Positions 1 through 7,872 are shown, counted from the stretch's first letter. The stretch is DNA of 24,179 nucleotides from Blautia faecis (GCF_020554845.1 NZ_JAJCIA010000052.1:1-24179); one strand, 5' to 3'. A program made the numbers and translations. Notes: a model not told the origin generated them from the letters alone.

Positions 1-271
<271 letters not shown>

Positions 272-440
272 GTGTTTGATGCACTCAAGACAACCAACTA
301 GCTTAGTTATCTCTCGTCATTACTGTTATAAAAAGTTCATTCTTTTGAATGATGATTCGTTAAGAATTTTCGAGAATCGTATGTGTTTCACTGTTTAGTT
401 ATCAAGGTTGTTTCGCTGTTGTTTTCAAAACAGCTTGTTC

Positions 441-469
441 ATATTATCACATGTTCAAGTGTTTGTCAA
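441..469 (-). promoter_or_regulatory. rRNA operon promoter
   Basis: The minus strand carries TTGACA (464-469) and TAATAT (441-446) separated by exactly 17 bases, a near-consensus vegetative promoter. Transcription should start near 434, giving a leader of about 160 bases before 16S. The leader contains CCTTGATAACTAAACAG (about 393-408), similar to the antitermination and processing leader of other Firmicute rRNA operons. It is the only strong promoter seen between the tRNA and the rRNA. Confidence 0.85.
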
Positions 470-508
470 CAACTTTTTTGAACTTCTTTTGATTGAGAAA
501 TTCAAAAA

Positions 509-598
509 CGGAGAAGGAGGGATTTGAACCCTCGCGCCGCTATTAACGACCTACTCCCTTTCCAGGGGAGCCCCTTCGGCCAGCTTGGGTACTTCTCC
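509..598 (-). tRNA. tRNA-Ser (anticodon GGA)
   Basis: The minus strand folds into a class II tRNA with a long variable arm, as expected for serine. The acceptor stem is GGAGAAG paired with CTTCTCC, the T arm is GAGGG-TTCAAAT-CCCTC, and the anticodon stem-loop is CTCCC-CTGGAAA-GGGAG, giving anticodon GGA. The discriminator base is G and CCA is not encoded. It reads codons UCC and UCU. It lies between a second tRNA-Ser and the rRNA operon, in the same direction, and has its own promoter. Confidence 0.96.
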
Positions 599-662
599 AA
601 ATTGCCCTACTTACTAAGTAAGTTCTTCATTAAATCGTTTGCTCTCTTGTGACAGCTTGCTT

Positions 663-691
663 AGTATAACTGATGTTTCTTTATTTGTCAA
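663..691 (-). promoter_or_regulatory. Promoter of tRNA-Ser(GGA)
   Basis: TTGACA (686-691) and TATACT (663-668) on the minus strand are separated by 17 bases. The start should fall near 656, leaving a leader of about 58 bases before the tRNA. This leader contains the near-perfect palindrome ACTTACTAAGTAAGT (609-623), a possible fold for 5' processing. Confidence 0.82.
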
Positions 692-728
692 GCACTTTTT
701 AAATTTATTTTTTTAAGTGTTTAACAAG

Positions 729-814
729 CGGAGAGAGTGGGATTCGAACCCACGCGCCCTTGCGGACAAACGGTTTTCAAGACCGCCTCGTTATGACCAC
801 TTCGATATCTCTCC
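729..814 (-). tRNA. tRNA-Ser (anticodon UGA)
   Basis: The minus strand folds as a class II tRNA: acceptor GGAGAGA with TCTCTCC, T arm GTGGG-TTCGAAT-CCCAC, and anticodon stem GCGGT-CTTGAAA-ACCGT, giving anticodon UGA. The long variable arm is typical of serine tRNA, and the discriminator base is G. It reads UCA and other UCN codons by wobble. It lies between ispD and tRNA-Ser(GGA), all read leftward. Confidence 0.96.
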
Positions 815-836
815 ATATATAATAATCAAACCCAAA

Positions 837-897
837 ACGCTTTGCACATCAGGAGTTGTCCTTCACTCAAGAGGTTGTCTCTGTCAGTGCAAAACGT
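837..897 (-). other. Inverted repeat in tRNA-Ser(UGA) leader
   Basis: ACGCTTTGCAC (837-847) and GTGCAAAACGT (887-897) are inverted copies matching at 10 of 11 positions. The right arm begins next to the -10 box, so part of it lies at or just upstream of the transcription start. It could fold the tRNA leader or be a protein-binding site; the sequence does not decide. Confidence 0.45.
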
Positions 898-926
898 ATT
901 CTATCATTAAAACCTTTTTGTGTCAA
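898..926 (-). promoter_or_regulatory. Promoter of tRNA-Ser(UGA)
   Basis: TTGACA (921-926) and TAGAAT (898-903) on the minus strand are 17 bases apart. It sits directly after the end of ispD, so the tRNA does not need to be read from the ispD operon. The leader between start and tRNA is about 77 bases. Confidence 0.8.
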
Positions 927-956
927 CAAGATTTTTTATTTTTTTCAAAAATTCAT

Positions 957-1652
957 TCAATATCTCAAAAAAGCCTCTGCAATCGCCAGATCTTCTGGTG
1001 TAGTGATCTTGATATTCTGGTAGGATCCCTCCACAAGAAGGATCTTGGTTCCAGTCTCCTGCTCCACTACCATTGCATCATCTGTTACCCCTGTCATGTC
1101 CTTTTTGCGTATGCTTTCATAAGCTCCGCGAATCAGATCATATGAAAATATCTGAGGAGTCTGAATATTCCATACAATTTTACGATCTGGAGTCTCTTTA
1201 ATATAGCCTGACGAGTCTGCCAGTTTCACAGTGTCCTTGGAGGGCATGCCCATTACACACGCATTGGTTCGCTTCACGGCCTCATATCCTCTTTGAACCA
1301 TCTCTTCTGTGATAAATGGTCTTGCACCGTCATGAATGTACACGTAATCTGTATCCTGACAGCATAATAGTCCTGCATACACAGAATCATAACGCTCTTT
1401 TCCTCCTGCTGTCACCTTGCGCACCTTGGAAAAGCCATATTTTTTTACAATTTCCTGCTCACAGTAAGAAATCATCTCTTCCCCCGTCACCAGAATAATA
1501 TCCTGGATCAGCGGACTCTCCTGAAAACAATGCAGGGAATAATACAGAACCGGCTTCCCTCCTATTTCCAGAAACTGCTTCTGTATTTTGCTATGCATTC
1601 TTTTGCCCTGGCCTGCCGCCAGAACGATTGCCGTACATCTGCCCTGCTCCAT
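957..1652 (-). CDS. ispD: 2-C-methyl-D-erythritol 4-phosphate cytidylyltransferase IspD
   Basis: IspD joins CTP and methylerythritol 4-phosphate to make CDP-methylerythritol, the third step of the non-mevalonate isoprenoid pathway, in the cytoplasm. The 231-residue protein has the expected length. It opens with the nucleotide-binding signature AIVLAAGQGKRM (residues 8-19), with the catalytic Lys in SKIQKQF, and carries VYIHDGARPF (104-113), the metal/CTP-binding block of the family. Its start ATG shares one base with the tsaD stop (TAATG), so translation of the two is probably coupled. No clear terminator follows; the next promoter, for tRNA-Ser, begins within 60 bases. Pairing with tsaD and rnz has no obvious pathway logic and is probably simple operon sharing. 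Confidence 0.95.
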   Translation of the reverse strand: MEQGRCTAIVLAAGQGKRMHSKIQKQFLEIGGKPVLYYSLHCFQESPLIQDIILVTGEEMISYCEQEIVKKYGFSKVRKVTAGGKERYDSVYAGLLCCQDTDYVYIHDGARPFITEEMVQRGYEAVKRTNACVMGMPSKDTVKLADSSGYIKETPDRKIVWNIQTPQIFSYDLIRGAYESIRKKDMTGVTDDAMVVEQETGTKILLVEGSYQNIKITTPEDLAIAEAFLRY

Positions 1653-2671
1653 TATCTCTCTCCCAGTTTCAGGTTAGGAACTGCATTTAAGTCCCATCCA
1701 TGGCGTGTTCCTTTGATATATTCGTAATAAGCTGCCACGCCGATCATCGCCGCATTGTCTGTACAAAAAATAGGTGACGGACGATAGAACTTATAGCCCC
1801 TCTTTTCACAAGCCTTAGTCATAGCTTCTCTCAAAGCTCCGTTGGACGCAACTCCGCCTGCAATAGCAATCTTATCCATGTGATAATCTTTGGCAGCAAG
1901 CATTGTGTGCTCCACAAGTACGTCTACCACAGACTTCTGGAAAGAAGCCGCAAGGTCGGCACGATTGATCTCTTCGCCCTTCATCTGGGCATTGTTAATA
2001 TAGTTCAATACAGCAGATTTCACGCCACTGAAGCTAAAATCATAAGGACAGTCTCCTAATTTTCCTTTCGGGAAAACAATGGCGTCCGGATTTCCCTCTC
2101 TTGCCAATTTATCTACCTTTGGTCCACCTGGATAACCCAATCCGATTGCACGGGCAACTTTATCAAAAGCTTCTCCCGCAGCATCATCTCTGGTGCGTCC
2201 CAGGATTTCAAATTCTCCATAGTCTTTTACGATTACAAGATGTGTGTGTCCGCCGGACACGATCAGACAAAGGAACGGCGGTTCCAGATCCGGATGTTCA
2301 ATATAGTTGGCAGAAACATGTCCTTCTATATGATGCACTCCAACAAGAGGAAGCTTTTTCGCATATGCAATGGCCTTCGCCTCAGCTACGCCCACAAGAA
2401 GAGCACCTACCAGTCCAGGACCGTAAGTAACGCCAATTGCATCCAGATCATCCAGGGTCACATTTGCCTCGGAAAGTGCCTCTTCGATCACCTGATTGAT
2501 TTTCTCAATATGTTTACGTGAAGCGATTTCCGGCACAACACCTCCATACAGAGTGTGAAGCGCGATCTGGGAAGAAATCACATTTGATAATATAGTCCTG
2601 CCGTTTTTTACTACAGAAGCCGCAGTTTCATCACAGGAACTTTCTATTGCAAGAATGAATGTATCTTTCAT
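1652..2671 (-). CDS. tsaD: tRNA N6-adenosine threonylcarbamoyltransferase TsaD
   Basis: TsaD transfers the threonylcarbamoyl group from threonylcarbamoyl-AMP to A37 of ANN-decoding tRNAs (t6A), working with TsaB and TsaE. At 339 residues it has the family's usual length. Visible motifs are the N-terminal [10 protein letters not shown], the metal-binding HHIEGH (His114 and His118), SGGHTH (139-144), and the C-terminal [10 protein letters not shown], whose Asp is a metal ligand in the family. It starts 3 bases after the rnz stop and overlaps ispD by one base, so rnz-tsaD-ispD form a tight leftward operon. Its partners tsaE and tsaB are about 5 kb away in a separate operon; the TsaC/Sua5 enzyme that makes the intermediate is not in the window. 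Confidence 0.96.
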   Translation of the reverse strand: MKDTFILAIESSCDETAASVVKNGRTILSNVISSQIALHTLYGGVVPEIASRKHIEKINQVIEEALSEANVTLDDLDAIGVTYGPGLVGALLVGVAEAKAIAYAKKLPLVGVHHIEGHVSANYIEHPDLEPPFLCLIVSGGHTHLVIVKDYGEFEILGRTRDDAAGEAFDKVARAIGLGYPGGPKVDKLAREGNPDAIVFPKGKLGDCPYDFSFSGVKSAVLNYINNAQMKGEEINRADLAASFQKSVVDVLVEHTMLAAKDYHMDKIAIAGGVASNGALREAMTKACEKRGYKFYRPSPIFCTDNAAMIGVAAYYEYIKGTRHGWDLNAVPNLKLGER

Positions 2672-2674
2672 TTT

Positions 2675-3586
2675 TTAATCCTCTTCGAAATTCATTTCCA
2701 TTGTTTTTCCGTCTTTGCCTGGATAAGCTTTTGGGAAAATATCCCGCACCATGTCCATATATTCATCTGGACGGATCAGAGACGGACTGTAATGAGTTAG
2801 CCACATTTCCCCTACATCAGCCTGCTTCGCCAGAGTAGCAGCTTCACGGAATGTCATGTGCTTATAGCCTTTTGCCTTCTCCAGCTTGTCATCCTCGCCG
2901 TACATCCCTTCGCAGATAAAAAGGTCTGAGCCAGACGCATTTTTCAAAATTGACTCGGTGGGTCTGGTATCTGTAGTGTAAGTAACCTTCAGTCCCTTTC
3001 TCGCAGGTCCCAGAACCATATCCGGAGTATATGTCACATCATCGGCTTCAATAGTCTGGCCTTTCTGCAGAGGATTCCAGTATTTCAATGGGATTCCCTG
3101 CTCACGGGCACGCTCCGGGGAAAATTTCCCCTGACGGAGTATCTCCAGTGAATATCCATAACAAAGTACATTGTGGTTTACCTTAAAAGCCGTGATCCTG
3201 TAACCATTAATCTCAAATACCTGTTCAGGTCCGTTAATCTCGATAAATTTCAGTTCAAAAGGAAGCTCCGGTGCGATCACGCGAAGTGCGTTCACTACTC
3301 TCTCAAGACCTTTCGGACCGATCAAGGTAAGCGGTTCGGTGCGCTCTGCATTTCCCATTGTAAGAAGAAGTCCAGGAAGTCCGCTGATGTGATCTCCGTG
3401 ATAATGGGTAAAACAGATCACGTCAACAGGCTTAAAGCTCCATCCTTTTTCCTTAATTGCCACCTGAGTTCCTTCGCCGCAGTCAATAAGAAGACTGTGG
3501 CCGTTATACCGGGTCATCAGAGCAGTGAGCCATCTTCTTGGAAGTGGCATCATACCTCCGGTTCCCAGCAGACAAACATCTAACAT
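2675..3586 (-). CDS. rnz: Ribonuclease Z (tRNase Z)
   Basis: RNase Z is the endonuclease that trims the 3' trailer of tRNA precursors lacking an encoded CCA; both tRNA-Ser genes in this window lack CCA. The 303-residue protein is a metallo-beta-lactamase fold enzyme of the long-established bacterial size. The zinc motif THYHGDH (His61, His63, Asp65, His66) is intact, with further ligands in the VNHNV, TTDTRP and LTHYSP blocks. The start ATG follows AAGAGGA at a suitable distance. It is the first gene of the rnz-tsaD-ispD operon. Its upstream region is filled by the palindromic repeat at 3682-3841; a possible extended -10 (TGTTATAAG, minus strand, 3652-3660) lies at the edge of that repeat. 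Confidence 0.94.
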   Translation of the reverse strand: MLDVCLLGTGGMMPLPRRWLTALMTRYNGHSLLIDCGEGTQVAIKEKGWSFKPVDVICFTHYHGDHISGLPGLLLTMGNAERTEPLTLIGPKGLERVVNALRVIAPELPFELKFIEINGPEQVFEINGYRITAFKVNHNVLCYGYSLEILRQGKFSPERAREQGIPLKYWNPLQKGQTIEADDVTYTPDMVLGPARKGLKVTYTTDTRPTESILKNASGSDLFICEGMYGEDDKLEKAKGYKHMTFREAATLAKQADVGEMWLTHYSPSLIRPDEYMDMVRDIFPKAYPGKDGKTMEMNFEED

Positions 3587-3651
3587 ATATTAAAATATCC
3601 TCTTTTCTTTATTCTCCCAAAACGTGTTTTCCAAATGCCTTCCGAAGCAAT

Positions 3652-3660
3652 CTTATAACA
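3652..3660 (-). promoter_or_regulatory. Possible extended -10 promoter of rnz
   Basis: The minus strand reads TGTTATAAG, an extended -10 box (TG, one base, then TATAAG), about 65 bases before the rnz start. No good -35 box lies 16-18 bases upstream; that position is inside the repeat terminus. Weak but the best candidate seen in front of the operon. Confidence 0.35.
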
Positions 3661-3661
3661 A

Positions 3662-3679
3662 CATTTTTCAAACATGCTC
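3662..3679 (-). repeat. Isolated repeat terminus next to the full palindromic repeat
   Basis: On the minus strand this reads GAGCATGTTTGAAAAATG, the terminal sequence of the dispersed repeat. It lies two bases from the left end of the full copy and in opposite orientation, so the two ends form an 18-base stem with 16 matches. The sequence further left (3609-3661) may be a decayed remainder of a second copy, but similarity is too weak to be sure. Confidence 0.7.
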
Positions 3680-3681
3680 CA

Positions 3682-3841
3682 GAGCAGGCTTGAAAAATGC
3701 TTTCTGCAAGATGTGCGTCACAATTTGTGGAAGATTTTGCCCGGATGAGGGCGCCGTAGTGGGCTACGGCAACCGAATTCGGGTGAAATCTACTGCAAAG
3801 TGGGGCGTGCAGATTGCGGAAATGATTTTTCAAACATGCTC
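3682..3841 (+). repeat. Full-length dispersed palindromic repeat (copy A)
   Basis: A 160-base imperfect palindrome whose ends are GAGCAGGCTTGAAAAAT and ATTTTTCAAACATGCTC. Inside are two hairpins: 3700-3733 with the triloop CGU between TGTG and CACA, and 3733-3790 with the inner stem GCCGTAG-TGGG-CTACGGC (7 perfect pairs) on a longer lower stem. Mismatches in the lower stems become G-U pairs only if the plus strand is the RNA. There is no transposase, and the short reading frames across it on both strands look like by-products. Partial copies occur at 6614-6673, 9005-9028 and 23798-23916. Together with flanking sequence it fills the 429-base gap between rnz and yfhO. It could be a non-autonomous mobile element (MITE or REP-like) or a structured RNA element. 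Confidence 0.85.
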
Positions 3842-3931
3842 TAGGAAAGTTTAACACAAGCAGTTTCCTAAAACAAGAGTCAGGTCTTCCCAATATGGAA
3901 AATCATTCAGAAATTATTAAGATGAAGCCGC

Positions 3932-3960
3932 TTGACAAACCGCTTACAATGTGCTTTCAT
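3932..3960 (+). promoter_or_regulatory. Candidate yfhO promoter
   Basis: A perfect -35 TTGACA (3932-3937) is followed after 17 bases by a weak -10, TTTCAT (3955-3960, four of six matches). It is about 55 bases upstream of the yfhO start and downstream of the repeat. Just before the ribosome binding site, TGTTGCTG (3979-3986) and CAGCAACA (3995-4002) form a perfect 8-base stem that ends right beside the AAAGGA site, so it could affect translation initiation. Confidence 0.5.
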
Positions 3961-4015
3961 AATTTGAACTTAACATTTGTTGCTGTTTTAAGCTCAGCAA
4001 CAGAAAGGAATTATT

Positions 4016-6604
4016 ATGATTTTCTGCAGCAAGCCTCAAAAATTCACCTGGCGAAACGCCATTACTCTGCTGCTTCTTCTGACAGCTGGCAGCATTCTCA
4101 TCTTACTTCTGATACCTTCCGGTTCCTGGTTTGGCTCCGAGACAGACTGGTATTCCCAGCATGTAACCATTGCTGATTATATGAGAAAAAATTTTTATGC
4201 AACAGGAAGCCTGTTTCCGGACTTCACCGGACTTGGAGGCGGAACCAATTTCTTTTCCCTCTCCTACTACGGATTTATGCGCCCGGATGTACTGATTTCC
4301 TATCTTTTTCCCCATGTGGAAATGGAATGGTTTATTCAGGGATATGCAATATTTGAAATCCTGCTTGGAGGCGGACTTCTTTATTACTGGCTGCACAGGA
4401 AGGGTTTTTCGGATTTTACCAGCTTTGCATGCGGCTTTTTTTATCTTAGCGCAAACTGCTTTTTCCAGGCGCACAGACAGATCATGTTTGTGAATTATCT
4501 GCCATTTCTTTTACTGGCTTTCCTCTGCCTGGACCGGATTTTTGAGCACCAGGAACAGGACGTGTACCACATCCGTCCCCATATCGGACTGATCCTTTCC
4601 CTGTTTTTCTGCATTTTGCATAGCTTTTACTTTTTCCCATCCTGCTTTCTGGCATGCATCCTTTATATCAGCCATCTGCTGCCGGAGCATCTGAAAAATG
4701 TACCCGCCAGAATGCAGAAAAAACAAAAATGCAAAATATGGTGGAACTATATTGTGGACGTGTCTTTTGCCGTATCCATGAATCTCTTTCTCCTGCTTCC
4801 CACCGGTCTTTCCATCCTTGGAAATAAAAAGGATACCGGTGATTCCACTTCCCTGTTAAAAATCCTGGGAGTGAACCCCACACTGGACAGCATCCTATAC
4901 AGTCCTTACGGCTGCGGACTCACTCTTTTTTGTCTGTATGCACTGTTTCTGTGCATACGGGAAAAGAAAACCCGAAAGCTGGCAATTGCTGTTTTTGTAC
5001 TGCTGTTTTTTGACATTTTTTACTGGATTTTAAACGCCACTTTATATGTAAGGCCCAAATGCCTGATCCCATTTCTGCCTTTGATTCTTTACCTGGCTGC
5101 ACAGGCTCTTGAAGGCCTCCGGCAGAAAAAAATACGCCACAGTCTGCCACTGGCTTTGCTTTGTGCAATTCCGGTTATCGTACAGCTTATTTTCCTTTTA
5201 CATAATCAGCAGATCCGGCACCTGGTCACAGCTGATCTTGTGCTGCTTCTTGTCTGTGCTTCCCTTGGCGTTTTTCTGGAGGAAAAAGAAATCACGATAC
5301 CAGTCAGCTGCTGGTGGATAAATCTTGGAGGACTTGTGCTTTTGCTTGCGATTCCTTCTATGCTTTATCTGACAAAAGGACAGGAAGAGCATTACGCCAC
5401 AATTGCAGACGAGTCCAGAGACTATTTTTCCAGGGAGGATCTGGAGGCGTGCTGTGAAAATCCTCAGGCACGGTTCGATGTGATCGAGCACCCATCCAAC
5501 AATTCAAACTACGTGATCACCGGGGAGCAAAATAAAAGCACCTTGTATTCTTCTATTTCCAACAGCACTTACAATACATTGGTGTACGATATCCTGCAAA
5601 TGCCCATCAGCATCCGCAACCGTGTTGCCATGACAGCTGATGTAAATCCTTTTCAGGAATATCTGATGGGCGTCCGGTATATTCAGACAAAAGCAGATAA
5701 AGTTCCTGCGGGCTATAAGACCCTTCTGGAAAAAGACGGGCATATACTGGCAGAAAACAGCAATGTGCTGCCTATTGCTTATGGAAGTACGGCTCTGATG
5801 ACAGAAAGTGAATATGATAAGCTTTCTTCTCCACAGACACTGGATACCATTACCAACCGCACAATTGTGCCGGATTCTCCTGACAATTCAGAGAATGCCA
5901 GTGATCTTTCTGCCGCTTTTTTGCCATACGCTTCTCAAATGAAGGAATATTCCCTGCCTGCCGATTTTCTTAATCACAAGACTTCAAAAAAAGATGAAAC
6001 CGTCCGCCGGGAACTGCCGGAAACACTGCCGGCATCCACTATTCTGCTGCTCTCTTTTGACGTAAAATACAATGGGGAAAAGGATATGTCCATTACCATA
6101 AATGGCATCCGAAACCGGCTTTCCGGCTCTGAGGCTCCTTATCCCAACAATAATGATACCTTTTATTATATGATTTCTTCTAATGAGGATATGGATGCTC
6201 TGGACATTATGTTTTCCAGAGGAGAATATAAGCTCACAAATATAAAAGCCTACACCCTTCCATTAAGCCTGCTTTCCCATCCGGGGCTGGTAACTTTTCA
6301 GGAAAAAGGAATTTCCGGGAAAGAGATTCTAAACGGTAGTATTGATATGCCGAAAGATGGATATTTCGTAACCTCCTATACGTTCTCCAAAGGATACATT
6401 GTTTGTGTGGATGGGAAAGAAGCTGCACCGGTACAAGTTAACAAGGCGTTTCTTGGTTTTCCGTTACAAAAAGGGGCGCATGAAATCCAGATTGAATTCC
6501 ATGCGCCCGGTAAGTCACTTGGGGCTGCACTCAGCTTTGTGGCATTTGCGCTTTTGATTTTCTACAATGTAGCGTATGGGCTCAGGCATAAAATCATGCG
6601 ATAG
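4016..6604 (+). CDS. YfhO-family integral membrane protein
   Basis: This 862-residue protein is recognised as a YfhO-family membrane protein (large GT-C-like fold; in Bacillus a YfhO homologue is implicated in glycosylating lipoteichoic acid). A TM segment at about residues 14-35 is followed by SETDWYSQH and the conserved loop GLGGGTNFFSLSYYG, then about ten hydrophobic segments up to about residue 460, a long extracellular domain to about 830, and a final TM helix (FVAFALLIFYNV) before a short basic tail. The start ATG follows AAAGGA. It is the only rightward gene between two leftward operons and has a repeat copy on either side, which hints that the gene was inserted here. The acceptor and sugar donor cannot be told from sequence. 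Confidence 0.82.
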   Translation: MIFCSKPQKFTWRNAITLLLLLTAGSILILLLIPSGSWFGSETDWYSQHVTIADYMRKNFYATGSLFPDFTGLGGGTNFFSLSYYGFMRPDVLISYLFPHVEMEWFIQGYAIFEILLGGGLLYYWLHRKGFSDFTSFACGFFYLSANCFFQAHRQIMFVNYLPFLLLAFLCLDRIFEHQEQDVYHIRPHIGLILSLFFCILHSFYFFPSCFLACILYISHLLPEHLKNVPARMQKKQKCKIWWNYIVDVSFAVSMNLFLLLPTGLSILGNKKDTGDSTSLLKILGVNPTLDSILYSPYGCGLTLFCLYALFLCIREKKTRKLAIAVFVLLFFDIFYWILNATLYVRPKCLIPFLPLILYLAAQALEGLRQKKIRHSLPLALLCAIPVIVQLIFLLHNQQIRHLVTADLVLLLVCASLGVFLEEKEITIPVSCWWINLGGLVLLLAIPSMLYLTKGQEEHYATIADESRDYFSREDLEACCENPQARFDVIEHPSNNSNYVITGEQNKSTLYSSISNSTYNTLVYDILQMPISIRNRVAMTADVNPFQEYLMGVRYIQTKADKVPAGYKTLLEKDGHILAENSNVLPIAYGSTALMTESEYDKLSSPQTLDTITNRTIVPDSPDNSENASDLSAAFLPYASQMKEYSLPADFLNHKTSKKDETVRRELPETLPASTILLLSFDVKYNGEKDMSITINGIRNRLSGSEAPYPNNNDTFYYMISSNEDMDALDIMFSRGEYKLTNIKAYTLPLSLLSHPGLVTFQEKGISGKEILNGSIDMPKDGYFVTSYTFSKGYIVCVDGKEAAPVQVNKAFLGFPLQKGAHEIQIEFHAPGKSLGAALSFVAFALLIFYNVAYGLRHKIMR

Positions 6605-6613
6605 ACCATGACT

Positions 6614-6673
6614 GAAGCATGTTTGAAAAAGGCTTTCTGCAAAATGTGCGTCACATTTTGCGAGAATGAGAGG
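6614..6673 (+). repeat. Short derivative of the dispersed repeat (copy B)
   Basis: It begins GAAGCATGTTTGAAAAAGG nine bases after the yfhO stop and follows copy A through the first hairpin only. Here that hairpin is GCAAAATGTG-CGT-CACATTTTGC, ten perfect pairs with the same CGU triloop as copy A but different stem bases. It lies between the convergent yfhO and rimI genes. On the minus strand the hairpin is followed, after a short gap, by CCTTTTTC, so it may also end rimI transcription. Confidence 0.75.
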
Positions 6674-6680
6674 TTCTCAC

Positions 6681-7121
6681 TTATCCACGCGGATGCCTAG
6701 TCATAAGCAGAGCATCTTCCACGGGATCCGTATAATATTTCTTGCGGATCCCGTCTTTTGTAAATCCCATTCTTTCATAAAGACGGATGGCAGTCCCGTT
6801 GCCTGTACGAACCTCAAGATGGATCGTGGTAACTCCCTGCTGTTCGGCAAGCCGGATCAGACTGTCCATAAGGAAATGCCCAATCCCCTCTTTCTGCCTG
6901 TCCGGGCGCACTGCAACATTGGTAATGTCGCCTTCATCCAAAACCATGATCAGGCCACAGTAAGCCAGGATTTCTCCTTTCTCTTCCACTACAAGGAACA
7001 TGGCATCCTTGCGGGTCAGATAAGTAAAAAATCCCTCTTTCGTCCATGGCGGGGAAAATAATTCGTTTTCAATCTTCATGACCTGATCCAGATCATCTAC
7101 CAGCATTTCACGAAGAACCAT
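6681..7121 (-). CDS. rimI: Ribosomal-protein-alanine N-acetyltransferase RimI
   Basis: RimI is a GNAT-family enzyme that acetylates the N-terminal alanine of ribosomal protein S18, using acetyl-CoA. The 146-residue form begins MVLREMLVDD. The frame is open further upstream, but this start has AAAGGAG at the right distance, lies 22 bases after the tsaB stop and gives the usual family length. The acetyl-CoA motif is RQKEGIG inside NVAVRPDRQKEGIGHFLM, and the C-terminal NGTAIRLYERMGF is typical of GNAT proteins. It is the last gene of the tsaE-tsaB-rimI operon, a frequent arrangement in Firmicutes, and converges with yfhO. Confidence 0.92.
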   Translation of the reverse strand: MVLREMLVDDLDQVMKIENELFSPPWTKEGFFTYLTRKDAMFLVVEEKGEILAYCGLIMVLDEGDITNVAVRPDRQKEGIGHFLMDSLIRLAEQQGVTTIHLEVRTGNGTAIRLYERMGFTKDGIRKKYYTDPVEDALLMTRHPRG

Positions 7122-7143
7122 ACTCTGACTTCTCCTTTTCTTC

Positions 7144-7872
7144 TCAGCTGTTTTTTTCAGAAGCTTTCTCTTCCTGCAGCTTCTGGGCGCGCCCACGCTC
7201 TGCCTGGGAAACTCTCAGGTATTCTGGAACATGCTCCATAGCAGTCACTACTTTACCCTCTTTCACATAAATCCCGCCAAGGGCTGCCACTGCAGCTGCT
7301 CTTTGCTTATTCACATGGGCAGGTGCAAAAGAATATGGAACCTTCAGGTTCTCCTGGATCATTTTTCCAAAAACAGGCACGCCATCACCAAGGAATACTA
7401 CCTCTTCCCCTCTCGCATTCAATTTCTCAATCATCTCAGCCATTGGAACTGCCATCTGAGCTTCTACCGTTACCAGCTTATGCTCCTGAAAGCGGTAGAT
7501 TCCTGTATAAACCTGACTTCTTCTTGCATCCATAATCGGACAGATCAATGCTCTGGAGTCATACAAATTATATGCCAGTGCATCCACAGTAGGAATTTCC
7601 ACCAGAGGCTTTTTCAACGCAAGACCAAGTCCCTTGGCTGTAGCAGAACCGATACGAAGTCCTGTAAAAGAGCCTGGTCCGGCTGCCACTGCAATGGCAT
7701 CAATGGTATCCAGATCCAGCTCTGTCATCTTCACCAGCTCGTCCAGCATAGGAAGAAGTGTCTGGGAATGTGTCTTTTTATAATTAACTGTATATTCCGC
7801 AATCAGGTTCTCGTCCTCCACTATTGCAACAGAAGCGACGATTCCTGAGCTGTCAAGACCTAAAATCTTCAT
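7144..7872 (-). CDS. tsaB: t6A biosynthesis protein TsaB
   Basis: TsaB is the non-catalytic ASKHA-fold partner that dimerises with TsaD and is needed for t6A formation on tRNA. The 242-residue protein starts MKILGLDSSG and carries the conserved GPGSFTGLRIG block that forms the TsaB-TsaD interface. It lacks the metal-binding HxxxH found in TsaD, as expected. A good AAGGAG site precedes the start. It follows tsaE by 56 bases with no clear terminator between them, and precedes rimI. The C-terminal ~20 residues are charged (RGRAQKLQEEKASEKNS) and probably disordered. Confidence 0.94.
   Translation of the reverse strand: MKILGLDSSGIVASVAIVEDENLIAEYTVNYKKTHSQTLLPMLDELVKMTELDLDTIDAIAVAAGPGSFTGLRIGSATAKGLGLALKKPLVEIPTVDALAYNLYDSRALICPIMDARRSQVYTGIYRFQEHKLVTVEAQMAVPMAEMIEKLNARGEEVVFLGDGVPVFGKMIQENLKVPYSFAPAHVNKQRAAAVAALGGIYVKEGKVVTAMEHVPEYLRVSQAERGRAQKLQEEKASEKNS

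Noticed and set aside
3682..3841. Insertion sequence
   Set aside because: There is no transposase frame and no clear target-site duplication; only a non-autonomous element remains possible.
3609..3893. Overlapping open frames of 76 and 94 codons on both strands between rnz and yfhO
   Set aside because: They run through the palindromic repeat and its flanks, mirror each other because the DNA is self-complementary, and lack good ribosome sites.
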